Below, piece by piece: positions 17,347-26,667 of a DNA stretch of 64,000 bases (positions are counted from its first letter, which is position 1; each line of letters opens with the position of its first letter). The DNA is taken from assembly GCF_003116035.1 (NCBI RefSeq), contig NZ_LGQW01000015.1, positions 7,040,235-7,104,234 on the forward strand. The letters run 5' to 3'. The stretch comes from Azospirillum sp. TSH64. GTDB lineage: Bacteria; Pseudomonadota; Alphaproteobacteria; Azospirillales; Azospirillaceae. Under the pieces are notes generated by a model. It made no database searches and was not told the DNA's origin. It worked only from the letters and a program-made list of their open reading frames with translations. The position numbers and the translations under genes were made by a program.

Positions 17347-18374
17347 TGACACCGATAGCAGAATCCTTGCCAACCAGAGCCCTGGGCCGCACCGGCATCG
17401 CCGTTTCGGAGATCGGCTTCGGCGCCGCGCCGCTGGGCGACCTGTACGGCCGTCTCGACGAGGCCGTCGCGGTCGGCACCGCGGTCGCCGCCCTGTCGGC
17501 GGGCGTCACGCTGCTCGACACCTCGCCGCTCTACGGCCACGGGCTGGCGGAGGCGCGTTGCGGTGCCGCCCTGCGTCAGGCCGGGCGCGACGGCGTCGTG
17601 CTCTGCACCAAGGTCGGGCGCTGGATGGACCCGCGGCAGGGCCGGGGCGACGGGTCGGGCTATGCCGGCGGACTGCCGCACCGGGCGGTGATCGACTATT
17701 CCCATGACGGCACGATGCGGTCGGTGGAGCAGTCGCTGCTGCGGCTGGGCACCGACCGCATCGACGTGCTTCTGATCCATGACGTCGATGTCTGGACGCA
17801 CGGCGCCGACCGCATCGAGGCCCGCTTCGCCGAGGCGATGAACGGCGCCTATCGCGCGCTCGACCGGCTGCGGGCCGACGGCACGGTCAAGGCCATCGGC
17901 GTCGGCGTCAACGAGGCGGAGATGTGCGTCCGCTTCGCTCACGCCGGCGATTTCGACGCCATGCTGCTGGCCGGACGCTATTCGCTGTTGGAGCAGCCGG
18001 CGTTGGACGAATTCCTGCCGCTGGCCGAGGCCAAGGGCATCGGCGTGATGCTCGGCGGCGTCTTCAATTCCGGCATCCTCGCCAGCGGCGCCGTTCCTGG
18101 CGCCAAGTACAATTACGGTCCGGCGCCGGTCCATATTCTGGAGCGGGTGGAGCGGATCGAGGCGGTCTGCCGAGTCCATGGCGTGCCGCTCGCCACCGCG
18201 GCGCTGCATTTTGCCCTGGGGCATCCGGCGGTGTCGTCGGTGGTGCTGGGGGCGGTGACGGCCGGGGAGGTGAGCCGCAACCTCGCCGCCATGGCGGCGG
18301 TTGTGCCGGCTGCGCTGTGGTCCGATCTGAAGGGCGAAGGGCTGCTGGCGGCGGACGTGCCGGTGCCGGCCTGA
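17346..18374 (+). CDS. aldo/keto reductase, L-fucose (D-threo-aldose 1-) dehydrogenase type
   Basis: A 342-residue aldo/keto reductase with the complete catalytic tetrad Asp58, Tyr63 (DTSPLYGHG), Lys89 (CTKVGRW) and His145 (LLIHDVD). Sequence style and context match pyridine-nucleotide-dependent L-fucose or D-threo-aldose 1-dehydrogenases, which oxidise the free sugar to its lactone. The ATG at 17346 overlaps the transporter ATPase stop (TGATG); a GTG three bases earlier is an alternative. A deletion remnant of a second copy lies at 22474-22782. Confidence 0.88.
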
Positions 18375-18393
18375 ACCGATAAGGATAAGAGCC

Positions 18394-18849
18394 ATGCTGA
18401 AAGGACTCGACCCGCTTCTGTCCCCCGACCTGCTGTGGGTGCTGGCCGCCATGGGCCACGGCGACGATCTGGCGCTGGTCGATGCCAACCATCCGGCGGA
18501 GACCATCGCCCGCGCCACCATCTCGGGCCGGCTGATCGTGCTGCCGGGGGTGACGATGGCACGCGCCGCCCGCAGCATCCTCAGCGTCTTCCCGCTCGAC
18601 GGCTTCGTGCCCGACCCGGTGCGCCGGATGGAGGTGGTGGGCGATCCCTCCGCAATCCCCATCGTGCAAGAAGAGGTGCAGGCGGAGGTCGACCGCGCCG
18701 AGGGCCGTCCGCAGCCCTTGCAGGGGATCGAGCGGTTCGCCTTCTACGACGCCGCCCGCTGTGCCTTCGCCGTCGTGCAGGTCGGCGATCCGCGGCCCTA
18801 TGGCTGTTTCCTGCTGCGCAAGGGCGTCATCGCCGGCGACGTGCCGTAA
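18394..18849 (+). CDS. RbsD/FucU family mutarotase
   Basis: A 151-residue protein of the RbsD/FucU family (LLSPDLLWVLAAMGHGDDLALVDANHPA near the N-terminus, with the family His in GHGDD). FucU interconverts the anomers of L-fucose, feeding the dehydrogenase that uses one anomer. AAGGA precedes the ATG. It follows the dehydrogenase by 19 bases. FucU is also found in the C. jejuni fucose locus, which supports a fucose-like substrate here. Confidence 0.88.
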   Translation: MLKGLDPLLSPDLLWVLAAMGHGDDLALVDANHPAETIARATISGRLIVLPGVTMARAARSILSVFPLDGFVPDPVRRMEVVGDPSAIPIVQEEVQAEVDRAEGRPQPLQGIERFAFYDAARCAFAVVQVGDPRPYGCFLLRKGVIAGDVP

Positions 18850-18880
18850 CCCGACCCAATTTCAAGATTCGGACTTCGAC

Positions 18881-20062
18881 ATGATCCAGTTCCCCGTGGA
18901 TGTGACCCGAACCCTTCCCAACGACGGCTATGCCGGCACCCTGGCCGGGCGGGTCTGGCGGCCGGGCATCGGCCCGTCGGTGGTGGCGGTGCGCGCCGAC
19001 GGCGTGTACGACGTGACCGCGACCTTCCCGACCATGAGCGAACTGGCCGCCCGGCCCGATCCGGCGGCGGAGCTTGCCGCGGCGGCGGGGGAGCGCATCG
19101 GCGCGCTGGCCGACATCCTCGCCAACACGCCGCCGGACACGCGCGATGCGAACGCTCCCTGGCTGCTGGCGCCGACCGACCTACAGGTGCTGAAGGCGGC
19201 CGGCGTCACCTTCGCCGTGTCGATGCTGGAGCGGGTGATCGAGGAGCGCGCCCGCGGCAACCCCGACGCCGCCGAGGCGATCCGCGCCGAGGTGCAGCGG
19301 CTGGTCGGCGACGATCTGGCGGCGCTGAAGCCCGGCTCCGACGCGGCGATGAGCCTGAAGGAGGTGCTGATCGCCCAGGGCGCCTGGAGCCAGTATCTGG
19401 AGGTCGGCATCGGCCCGGATGCGGAGGTCTTCACCAAGGCGCCCGTCCTGTCGTCGGTCGGCACGCTGATGGACGCCGGGCTGCACCCCAAATCGACCTG
19501 GAACAACCCGGAGCCGGAGGTGGTGCTGATCGTCGCCCCCGATGGCCGCATCACCGGGGCGACGCTGGGCAACGACGTCAATCTGCGCGATTTCGAAGGC
19601 CGGTCGGCCCTGCTGCTGTCGAAGGCGAAGGACAACAACGCATCCTGCGCCATCGGTCCCTTCATCCGCTTCTTTGACCAAACCTTCACGCTGGACGATG
19701 TGCGGAGCACCGACGTCGCCCTGACGGTCGAGGGGCCGGAGGGCTTCCAACTGGCCGGCCTGTCCTCGATCTCGCGGATCAGCCGCGATCCGGAGGATCT
19801 CGTCGCCCAGACGGTCGGGCCGGTCCATCAGTATCCCGACGGCTTCGCCCTCTTCCTCGGCACCATGTTCGCGCCGACCCAGGACCGCGACAACCCCGGC
19901 GGCGGTTTCACCCACAAGGAGGGCGACATCGTCACCATCGCCGCCCCCAAGCTTGGCGCGCTGGTCAACCGCATGCGGCCGAGCGACGCCTGCGAACCCT
20001 GGACCATCGGCATCGCCGACCTGATGCGTTCGCTGGCACGGCGGGGGGCGCTGAAAGGCTGA
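18881..20062 (+). CDS. fumarylacetoacetate hydrolase-family protein (long form)
   Basis: A 393-residue FAH-superfamily protein. The C-terminal half has the metal-binding and fold motifs (EPEVVLIVAPDGRITGATLGNDVNLRDFEG, SKAKDNNASCAIGPFIRFFD). The N-terminal 150 residues are longer than in simple FAH hydrolases. Enzymes of this family act on 2-keto-3-deoxy sugar acids as dehydratases or on diketo acids as hydrolases. It is the last gene of the plus-strand sugar operon. Because a second FAH protein at 26668-27513 fits the hydrolase step better, this one may perform a dehydratase-like step or serve another sugar acid. Confidence 0.82.
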   Translation: MIQFPVDVTRTLPNDGYAGTLAGRVWRPGIGPSVVAVRADGVYDVTATFPTMSELAARPDPAAELAAAAGERIGALADILANTPPDTRDANAPWLLAPTDLQVLKAAGVTFAVSMLERVIEERARGNPDAAEAIRAEVQRLVGDDLAALKPGSDAAMSLKEVLIAQGAWSQYLEVGIGPDAEVFTKAPVLSSVGTLMDAGLHPKSTWNNPEPEVVLIVAPDGRITGATLGNDVNLRDFEGRSALLLSKAKDNNASCAIGPFIRFFDQTFTLDDVRSTDVALTVEGPEGFQLAGLSSISRISRDPEDLVAQTVGPVHQYPDGFALFLGTMFAPTQDRDNPGGGFTHKEGDIVTIAAPKLGALVNRMRPSDACEPWTIGIADLMRSLARRGALKG

Positions 20063-20085
20063 GCAGCGCCCCCGGTCGAGCGCCG

Positions 20086-21612
20086 TCACATGACGGCGCC
20101 GATCTGCCAGGGCACGAACTCGTTGTCGCCGATGCCGTTCTCCTCGCTGCGGGTGCGGTGGCCCGACGCGGTGTCCAGCATCAGGCGGAACAGGGCAGCC
20201 CCCGCCTCCGCCACGCTGGTGCCGCCGTCCAGCACGGCGCCGCCGTTGAAGTCCATGTCGTCGCCCATGCGGGCATAGAGCGCGCTGTTGGTGGCGATCT
20301 TCAGCGACGGCGTCGGCTTGCAGCCGTAGGTCGATCCGCGGCCGGTGGTGAAGGCGATCAGGTTGGCGCCGCCCGCCACCTGTCCGGTCGCCGACACCGG
20401 GTCGTAGCCGGGTGTGTCCATGAAGACGAGGCCGTGGTCGGTCACCGGCTCGGCGTAATCGACCACCGCGTTCAGACGGGTGCCGCCGCCCTTGGCGACC
20501 GCACCCAGCGATTTCTCCAGGATGGTGGTGATGCCGCCGGCCTTGTTGCCGGGCGACGGGTTGTTGTTCATGTCGCCCTTGTGCAGGCGGGTGTAGTCCT
20601 CCCACCAGCGGATGCGGTCCATCAGCCTGTCGGCGACGGCCGGGGAGGCGGCGCGGGCGGTGAGCAGATGCTCGGCGCCGTAGATCTCCGGCGTCTCGGA
20701 CAGGATGGCGGTGCCGCCATGGGCGACCAGCAGATCGACCGCGGCACCCAGCACCGGGTTCGCGGTGATGCCGGAATAGCCGTCGGAGCCGCCGCATTGC
20801 AGACCGACCGTCAAATAACTGGCCGGCACCGGCTCGCGCCGGACATCGTTGGCGATGGGAAGCATGGCGCGGACCAGGGCGACGCCGCGGTCGATGGTCT
20901 CGCGGGTGCCGCCTTCCTCCTGGATGGTCAGGGTGGCGATCAGCCCGTTCGGGCGCGGCGCCAGGGTCTGGGCCAGCGGTGCGATCTGGTTCATCTCGCA
21001 GCCCAGCCCGACCAGCAGAAGCCCGGCGAAATTGGCGTGGTCGGCATAGCCGCGCAGCGTGCGGCGCAGGATCGCCATGCCCTCGCCGGTGCCGTTCATG
21101 CCGCAGCCGCTGCCGTGGACGATGGCGACCACCCCGTCGACGTTCGGATAGTCGGCCAGCGCGTTGCCAGTGAAGGCATCGGCGATGCGTTTGCAGACGG
21201 TGGCGGAGCAGTTCACGCTGGCGATGACGCCGATGTAGTTGCGGGTGGCGACCTGCCCCGACGGCCGGCGGATGCCGAGGAAGGTCGCCTCCTCCGCGCC
21301 GCGGTCGGCCTCGACGATGCGGGTGGCGCCGTGGTCCAACCGGGCCTCGCCCATGCCGAGATTGTGGACGTGGACATGCTGGCCGGGTTCGATGGGCTGG
21401 GTGGCTGTGCCGATCACCTGCCCGTACTTGACCACCGGCTCGCCCAGCGCCACGGCGCGGATGGCGATCTTGTGGCCGCTGGGGATGGTGGCGGCGGCGG
21501 TGCCGGCGAAGCCGCCGACGGCGACCGGGCTGCCCGCCGGGATTTCACGGGTGGCGACCGCGACGCTGTCCGACGGGTTCAGCAGGAGAAGTTCGGGAAC
21601 GGAAGACGGCAT
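20086..21612 (-). CDS. UxaA-type (altronate/galactarate dehydratase family) sugar-acid dehydratase
   Basis: A 508-residue protein with an N-terminal SAF domain (about residues 10-95, ending GQHVHVHNLG) and the dehydratase body with the cysteine-containing motifs GSGCGMNGTGEGM, VGLGCEMNQI and LQCGGSDGYSGITANP. Family enzymes dehydrate sugar acids using iron. AAGGA lies before the ATG. It ends the minus-strand operon, next to the lactonase, so it should dehydrate the aldonate released by that enzyme. In C. jejuni a UxaA homologue is part of fucose use. Confidence 0.88.
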   Translation of the reverse strand: MPSSVPELLLLNPSDSVAVATREIPAGSPVAVGGFAGTAAATIPSGHKIAIRAVALGEPVVKYGQVIGTATQPIEPGQHVHVHNLGMGEARLDHGATRIVEADRGAEEATFLGIRRPSGQVATRNYIGVIASVNCSATVCKRIADAFTGNALADYPNVDGVVAIVHGSGCGMNGTGEGMAILRRTLRGYADHANFAGLLLVGLGCEMNQIAPLAQTLAPRPNGLIATLTIQEEGGTRETIDRGVALVRAMLPIANDVRREPVPASYLTVGLQCGGSDGYSGITANPVLGAAVDLLVAHGGTAILSETPEIYGAEHLLTARAASPAVADRLMDRIRWWEDYTRLHKGDMNNNPSPGNKAGGITTILEKSLGAVAKGGGTRLNAVVDYAEPVTDHGLVFMDTPGYDPVSATGQVAGGANLIAFTTGRGSTYGCKPTPSLKIATNSALYARMGDDMDFNGGAVLDGGTSVAEAGAALFRLMLDTASGHRTRSEENGIGDNEFVPWQIGAVM

Positions 21613-21654
21613 CGGTCTGGTCCTTGAGGATAGAATGGGACGGCGGACGTGGGA

Positions 21655-22470
21655 TCAGCCCAGCCGGTAGAAGGTTGCGGCATTGCCGCCGAACACCGCG
21701 TCATGCGCCGCTGCGGGGACCAGCTGGCGGCACATCTCCAGCCAGCCGGGATAGTCGCCGGCCAGCCGCAGGACCGGCCAGTCGCTGCCCCAGAGCAGCC
21801 GGTCGGTGCCGAACAGGGCGATCAGGCGGTCCACATAGGGCCGGATGTCGTCGATCCCGGTGCGCTCGCCCGCTTCGGTCAGCAGGCCGGACAGCTTGCA
21901 CCGGACATTGGGCAAGGCGGCGAGGGCGGCCATGTCCTCCGCCCAGCCGGGAGTGCCGCCGTGGGCAATCTCCGGCTTGGCGGCGTGATCGATGACGATG
22001 GACAGGGCCGGATGCCGACAGGCGAAGCGCAGCAGCGACGGCAGGTGAGGCGGCAGGACCAGCGCGTCGAAGCTCAGTCCCCCTTCGGCCATCGCGGTGG
22101 CGGCCGGATCGATGGCCGGATTGTCCAGCCAGTCGGCGGCCTCGGTCTGCACCATCGGCCGCAGGCCCTTCAGCTTGGGATGGGCGGCCAGCGCCTGCAC
22201 CCGCTGCGGGGCGTCCGGTGCCTTCAGGTCGGTCCAGCCGACGACGCCGCGGATGAAGCTGTGCTTTGCGGCGAGGTCGAGCATGAACAGGGTGTCGGCC
22301 TCGCTGGACAGGGTCTGCACCAGGACGGTGCCGTCGATGCCGTTTTCCAGCAGCAGCGGCAGCAGGTCGGGCGGCAGGAAGTCGCAGTAAATGGGACCGA
22401 GCTCCGGCGGCGGCCATTCGCCCCGGCGGGCGGCCATCAGCCAGAAATGCTGGTGGGCGTCGATGCGCAT
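21655..22470 (-). CDS. amidohydrolase-superfamily sugar lactonase
   Basis: A 271-residue amidohydrolase. The metal-binding Asp-x-His-x-His motif is right at the N-terminus (MRIDAHQHFW), with later conserved His in IDHAAKPEI and the C-terminal Asp in LLWGSDWPV. This is the pattern of L-fucono-1,5-lactonase and L-rhamnono-lactonase (COG3618-like). It would open the lactone made by the aldo/keto reductase. It sits between the dehydratase and the aldo/keto reductase remnant. Confidence 0.87.
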   Translation of the reverse strand: MRIDAHQHFWLMAARRGEWPPPELGPIYCDFLPPDLLPLLLENGIDGTVLVQTLSSEADTLFMLDLAAKHSFIRGVVGWTDLKAPDAPQRVQALAAHPKLKGLRPMVQTEAADWLDNPAIDPAATAMAEGGLSFDALVLPPHLPSLLRFACRHPALSIVIDHAAKPEIAHGGTPGWAEDMAALAALPNVRCKLSGLLTEAGERTGIDDIRPYVDRLIALFGTDRLLWGSDWPVLRLAGDYPGWLEMCRQLVPAAAHDAVFGGNAATFYRLG

Positions 22471-22473
22471 CGC

Positions 22474-22782
22474 TTACCCCTCCACCGGAACAGGCGCCGC
22501 TTCATTCAGCAGTCCGCGCGCCTTCAATGCCTGCAGGAAGGCGGCGGGGATCGGTGCCTGCAGCCAAACGAGATTGGTCACCAATTCGCCGGCGTTGCGC
22601 ACCCCGGTGACGCAGGAGGCCACCGCCGGATGGGCGAGCGGGAATTGCAGGGCGGCGACGAGGCGGTTGGCCTCGGCCGGATCGGTCGGGCGGTAGAGCC
22701 CGCCAAGCTGCGCGCAGCCCAGCCCGATCATCGGGAGCGACAGGCCGGAGCGTGGCAGGGTGCGGCGGTCGGTCAGGTTCAT
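22474..22782 (-). pseudogene. aldo/keto reductase remnant with large in-frame internal deletion
   Basis: About 102 codons. Residues 1-44 match the start of an aldo/keto reductase (RRTLPRSGLSLPMIGLG then AQLGGLYRPTDPAEANRLVAA). They are joined directly to the last 58 residues of such an enzyme (LQFPLAHPAVASCVTGVRN to the C-terminus). Compared with the intact gene at 17346-18374, about 230 residues, including the whole catalytic tetrad, are missing. The join near 22650 falls in a GCC-GCC-CTG-like stretch that also occurs at both corresponding sites in the intact homologue, which suggests deletion between short repeats. It ends 3 bases before the lactonase start, so translational coupling may keep it in frame. 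It cannot be a working reductase. Confidence 0.82.
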
Positions 22783-22897
22783 GCGGGACGCCTCGACTGC
22801 GGAAACCAACTGTGAAAACTCGATGGCGAAGAAAATGGCGCGCGCGGCGAGGGACCGGGCGCCGTGCACGCCCAAGGTCAGGAGAAGGGGGCGCTGC

Positions 22898-23842
22898 TCA
22901 GTACAGAACGTTCTGCGCCTCCGGCGTCGCCAGATTGGCCTTGGTCACCAGCACGACGCCGGTGTCGAGCGCCTTTTCGACCTTCTCGCGCTTGGTCAGC
23001 TTGACCGCCGTCTGCACCCCCAGATAGCCCATCTGGTAGGAGCCCTGGACGGCGATGGCCTCCAGCGTGCCGTCCTTGACGAAGCCCTGGAGGTCCTGGT
23101 TGCCGTCGAAGCCGACCGCGGCGATGTGGCCAGCCTTGCCGTTCTGGGCCAGCGCGCGGCCCATGCCGATGGCGGTCGGCTCGTTGGCGCCGAAGATGCC
23201 CTTCAGGTCAGGGTTGGCGGCCAGCACGTCGGTGGTCTGGTTCAGCGCGGTCGCCATCTGCGACTGGGAATAGAAGGGACCGACGATCTCCAGCTTGGAA
23301 TGGTCCTTGATGTATTTGGTGAAGCCGCCGACCCGGCCGATCTCCGAACCCGCACCGGCGACATAGGACATGACGGCGATCTTGCCGCTGGTGCCGACCT
23401 TGTCGATCAGCGCCTTGGCGCACAGTTCGCCCGCCTTGACGTTGTCGGTGGACAGCATGGCCTGGTAATACTGCTTGCCGGCGTCCGAGACGGGTGAGTC
23501 GATCAGCACCACCGGGATCTTGGCCTCCCATGCCTTTTTCAGCACCGGGACCAGCGCGTCGGGGTCGGAGGGAGCCAGCACGATGCCGGCGACCTTCCGG
23601 TTCACCGCGTTCTCCACCATGTTGACCTGATCGGCGATGGCCGATTCCGCCGCCGGACCCTGGAAGGTCATGGTGTAGCCGTCCGCCTCCTTCTGAGCGG
23701 TGGCGGCTCCCTTCTGCACATTCTGCCAGAAGGTGGAGTTCACCGTCTTCACCACCACGGCGATTTCCTTATCCGCGGCGAGTGCCGAACCGGCTGCGAG
23801 AGCGATGGCGGACGCCAGACAGGCCGAAACGAAGCGCTTCAT
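22898..23842 (-). CDS. ABC sugar transporter substrate-binding protein (RbsB-like, CUT2)
   Basis: A 314-residue periplasmic sugar-binding protein with a Sec signal peptide (MKRFVSACLASAIALAAGSALA). The typical two-lobe motifs are TVNSTFWQNVQKGA, LAPSDPDALVPVLKKA, the hinge region AVGFDGNQDLQGFVKDGTLEAIAVQ and a C-terminal helix. AGGGAG lies before the ATG. Together with the permease and ATPase upstream in the same operon it forms a ribose-type importer. Confidence 0.92.
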   Translation of the reverse strand: MKRFVSACLASAIALAAGSALAADKEIAVVVKTVNSTFWQNVQKGAATAQKEADGYTMTFQGPAAESAIADQVNMVENAVNRKVAGIVLAPSDPDALVPVLKKAWEAKIPVVLIDSPVSDAGKQYYQAMLSTDNVKAGELCAKALIDKVGTSGKIAVMSYVAGAGSEIGRVGGFTKYIKDHSKLEIVGPFYSQSQMATALNQTTDVLAANPDLKGIFGANEPTAIGMGRALAQNGKAGHIAAVGFDGNQDLQGFVKDGTLEAIAVQGSYQMGYLGVQTAVKLTKREKVEKALDTGVVLVTKANLATPEAQNVLY

Positions 23843-23900
23843 GGTTTCACTCCCTGTTGGATTATTGGGGTTGGTTTGTTTGCTTTTCGGGAAACGCCGG

Positions 23901-24980
23901 TCAGCGCCGGTTGCGGATCTGGTCGATCCAGACGGTCAGCAGGATGACCAGACCGATGATGATCTGCTGGGTGAAGGCCGACACGCCGTTCATGTTCAGC
24001 CCGTTGCGCAGGATGCCGATCACGAAGGCGCCGATGGCGGTGCCGGAGATCGTCCCCACCCCGCCGATCAGCGAGGTGCCGCCGATGACGGCGCTGGCGA
24101 TGGCGTCCAACTCGTACATCACGCCTTCGTTGGGCTGGGCAGTGACGAGGCGGGACATCAGGACGCAGCCGGTCAGCCCGGCCAGCGTGCCGGACAGGAC
24201 ATAGGTGAACAGGGTGACGCCGGCGACATTGACGCCGGATAGCCGTGCCGCTTCCGCGTTCGATCCCACGGCATAGATGTGGCGGCCCAGCGTGGTGCGG
24301 CTCAGCATGATCGCCACGGCGATGGCAATGACCACCATCAGCACCACCGGATAGGGAATGCCGGGGAAGACCACGTCGGGGAAACCGTCCTCGCCGATGC
24401 GGACGATGCGGAACATGGCGCCATTGCCAAGTTCGCCGAAGGAGTCGCCCAGGCCCGACACGGCGCGCGCGCCGGTGATCTGCAAGGCGACGCCGCGCGC
24501 CACCATCATCATGCCCAGCGTGGCGATGAAGGGCGGCAGCTTCAGCCGCGTCACGCACAGCCCGTTCAGCAGGCCGCAGAAGGCGCCGACCAGGATGCCC
24601 AGCCCCATGCCGAGCGGCACCGGCGCGCCGGCCTTGACCGCCAGCGCCGCCACCACGCCGGACAGCGCCAGGACGGAGCCGACCGACAGGTCGATGCCGC
24701 CGGTGATGATGACGCAGGTCGCGGCGATGCCGAGATAGGCGATGGAGGTCACCTGCAAGGCGATGGTCATGCCGTTGCCGACGCTGAGGAAGGCGTCGCT
24801 GGTCGCGGAGAAGACGGCGACCAGCACCAGCAGCCCGGCGAGTGCCGCGAATTTCTGGATCAGATCCTTGCGCCGGTCGTTCATCACCCGGTTGTTCATG
24901 GTTTGTGGACCGTCGCTCACCGGCTGGCGCGGTGCGGCGGACGGCGCGGCGTCGAGGGTCTTGGTGGTGGGATTGCTCAT
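23901..24980 (-). CDS. ABC sugar transporter permease (RbsC-like, CUT2)
   Basis: A 359-residue permease with about ten hydrophobic segments and the CUT2 hallmark motifs (GGIDLSVGSVLALSG, GRHIYAVGSNAEAARLSGVNV, IIGLVILLTVWID). The first 40 residues are a polar, Pro/Ala-rich cytoplasmic extension. Its start overlaps the ATPase stop by four bases (24977-24980). Confidence 0.92.
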   Translation of the reverse strand: MSNPTTKTLDAAPSAAPRQPVSDGPQTMNNRVMNDRRKDLIQKFAALAGLLVLVAVFSATSDAFLSVGNGMTIALQVTSIAYLGIAATCVIITGGIDLSVGSVLALSGVVAALAVKAGAPVPLGMGLGILVGAFCGLLNGLCVTRLKLPPFIATLGMMMVARGVALQITGARAVSGLGDSFGELGNGAMFRIVRIGEDGFPDVVFPGIPYPVVLMVVIAIAVAIMLSRTTLGRHIYAVGSNAEAARLSGVNVAGVTLFTYVLSGTLAGLTGCVLMSRLVTAQPNEGVMYELDAIASAVIGGTSLIGGVGTISGTAIGAFVIGILRNGLNMNGVSAFTQQIIIGLVILLTVWIDQIRNRR

Positions 24981-26551
24981 GGCGTTCCGGCTCCCGGCGC
25001 CGCCGGGCGGCCATGGCCCGAGGCGAAATGCATGATCTCTTCCTGGCTGGTCGCGCGCGTGTTCAGAACGGCGGTGATCCGGCCTTCATGGAAGACGGCG
25101 ACGCGGTCGGTCAGGCCGAGGATCTCCGGCAGTTCGGAGCTGATCAGCACCACTCCGATCCCCTCGGCGGCCAGCCGGTCGAGAAGCTGGTAGATCGCGA
25201 ACTTGGCGCCGACGTCGATGCCGCGCGTCGGCTCGTCGAAGAACAGGATGCGCGACTGGCGGAACAGCCACTTGGCGATGACGATCTTCTGCTGGTTGCC
25301 GCCCGACAGCAGGCGCGCCACCTGATGCGGCGACGGCGTGCGGATCGACAGCATCTGGATGTAGCGCCAGGCCGCCTGCTCCTCCGCCTTGCGGTCGATG
25401 AAGCCCAGCGCGCTGGACACCGCCCCCATGTTGGCGAGCGTCAGGTTCTGGCTGACCGACATCTTGACCGCCAGCCCGTGGCTCTTGCGGTCCTCCGACA
25501 GATAGGCGATGCCGTGGGCGATGGCGTCGCGCGGGGTCTTCACCGCGATCTCGCCGTCGCCGAGCCGGATGGTTCCGGCATCCAGCGGGTCGGCGCCGAA
25601 GATCGCCCGCGCCACCTCGGTGCGGCCGGCGCCCATCAGTCCGGCGAAGCCCAGGATCTCGCCGCGCCGCAGTTCGAAGCCGACATCGTGGAAGACGCCG
25701 CGGCGGGTCAGGCCGCGCACCTCCATCAGCACGTCGGCGGTGGGAACGGAGGTGCGCTCCGGGAATTTGTCGTCCAGCGAGCGGCCGACCATCAGCGCGA
25801 CGATCTCGTCCACGCAGGTGTCGGCGAAGGCGCGGGTGTCGACGTAACGCCCGTCACGCAGCACCGTCACCCGGTCGACGATCAGCGCCATCTCGTCCAG
25901 CCGGTGGGAGATGTAGACGATCCCCACCCCCTGCTCCTTCAACTCCCGGATCACCTGGAACAGAAGGGCGGTTTCGGATTCGGTGAGGGACGAGGTCGGC
26001 TCGTCCATGATGACGATCTCGGCGTTCAGCGACAGCGCCTTGGCGATCTCCACCATCTGGCACTGGGCAACCGACAGGGATTTGACCTGCGCGTCGGGGC
26101 GGATGTCGACGCCGAGACGATCGAGGCAGGACTGGGCCTGCCGGCGCAATGCGCTGCGGTCGATGAACCAGCCGCGTTTCGGTTCCCGCGCCAGGAAGAT
26201 GTTCTCGGCCACGCTCAGATGCGGGACGAGGTTCAGCTCCTGGTGGATGATGGCGATGCCGGCCCGTTCGGCGTCGAGGGAGGAGGCGAAGCGCCGCATC
26301 TCACCCTTGTAGGCGATGCTGCCCTCGTCGGGATGGTACTGGCCGCTGATGATCTTCATCAGAGTCGATTTGCCGGCCCCGTTCTCGCCGCACAGCGCAT
26401 GGACCTCGCCGCGGCGCAGGTCGAAGCCGACGCCGTCCAGCGCCAGCACGCCGGGGAACCGCTTGGTGATGCCGTCCAGCCGCAGCAGCTCGGCCCCCGC
26501 CACCGCTGCGGGGAACCGGCCGGGGGCCGTGTCGAGCGACGCTTGCTGCAT
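24977..26551 (-). CDS. ABC sugar transporter ATP-binding protein, duplicated (RbsA-like, CUT2)
   Basis: A 524-residue ATPase with two cassettes, as in RbsA/MglA. The first has Walker A GENGAGKST and signature LSVAQCQMVEIAKAL. The second has a degenerate P-loop region (GFAGLMGAGRTE) and signature LLSGGNQQKIVIAKWL, with Walker B ILFFDEPTRGIDVG. This asymmetry is normal for the family. It energises the permease encoded next. Confidence 0.93.
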   Translation of the reverse strand: MQQASLDTAPGRFPAAVAGAELLRLDGITKRFPGVLALDGVGFDLRRGEVHALCGENGAGKSTLMKIISGQYHPDEGSIAYKGEMRRFASSLDAERAGIAIIHQELNLVPHLSVAENIFLAREPKRGWFIDRSALRRQAQSCLDRLGVDIRPDAQVKSLSVAQCQMVEIAKALSLNAEIVIMDEPTSSLTESETALLFQVIRELKEQGVGIVYISHRLDEMALIVDRVTVLRDGRYVDTRAFADTCVDEIVALMVGRSLDDKFPERTSVPTADVLMEVRGLTRRGVFHDVGFELRRGEILGFAGLMGAGRTEVARAIFGADPLDAGTIRLGDGEIAVKTPRDAIAHGIAYLSEDRKSHGLAVKMSVSQNLTLANMGAVSSALGFIDRKAEEQAAWRYIQMLSIRTPSPHQVARLLSGGNQQKIVIAKWLFRQSRILFFDEPTRGIDVGAKFAIYQLLDRLAAEGIGVVLISSELPEILGLTDRVAVFHEGRITAVLNTRATSQEEIMHFASGHGRPAAPGAGTP

Positions 26552-26667
26552 GGCGCCTCCCCATCCGGTGCGGCCCCTCGTACCAGGGCGCGCCGTTTGG
26601 CTGCTTTGTCGAGCAAACCACTGATCCTGCCGGCCGCCCCGTTGACCGGGTCACGGCCGGGCTGGTG

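Noticed and set aside
22783..22875. Upstream in-frame extension of the aldo/keto reductase remnant
   Set aside because: The extension does not resemble any aldo/keto reductase N-terminus, and the natural start MNLTDRRTLPRSG begins at 22782.
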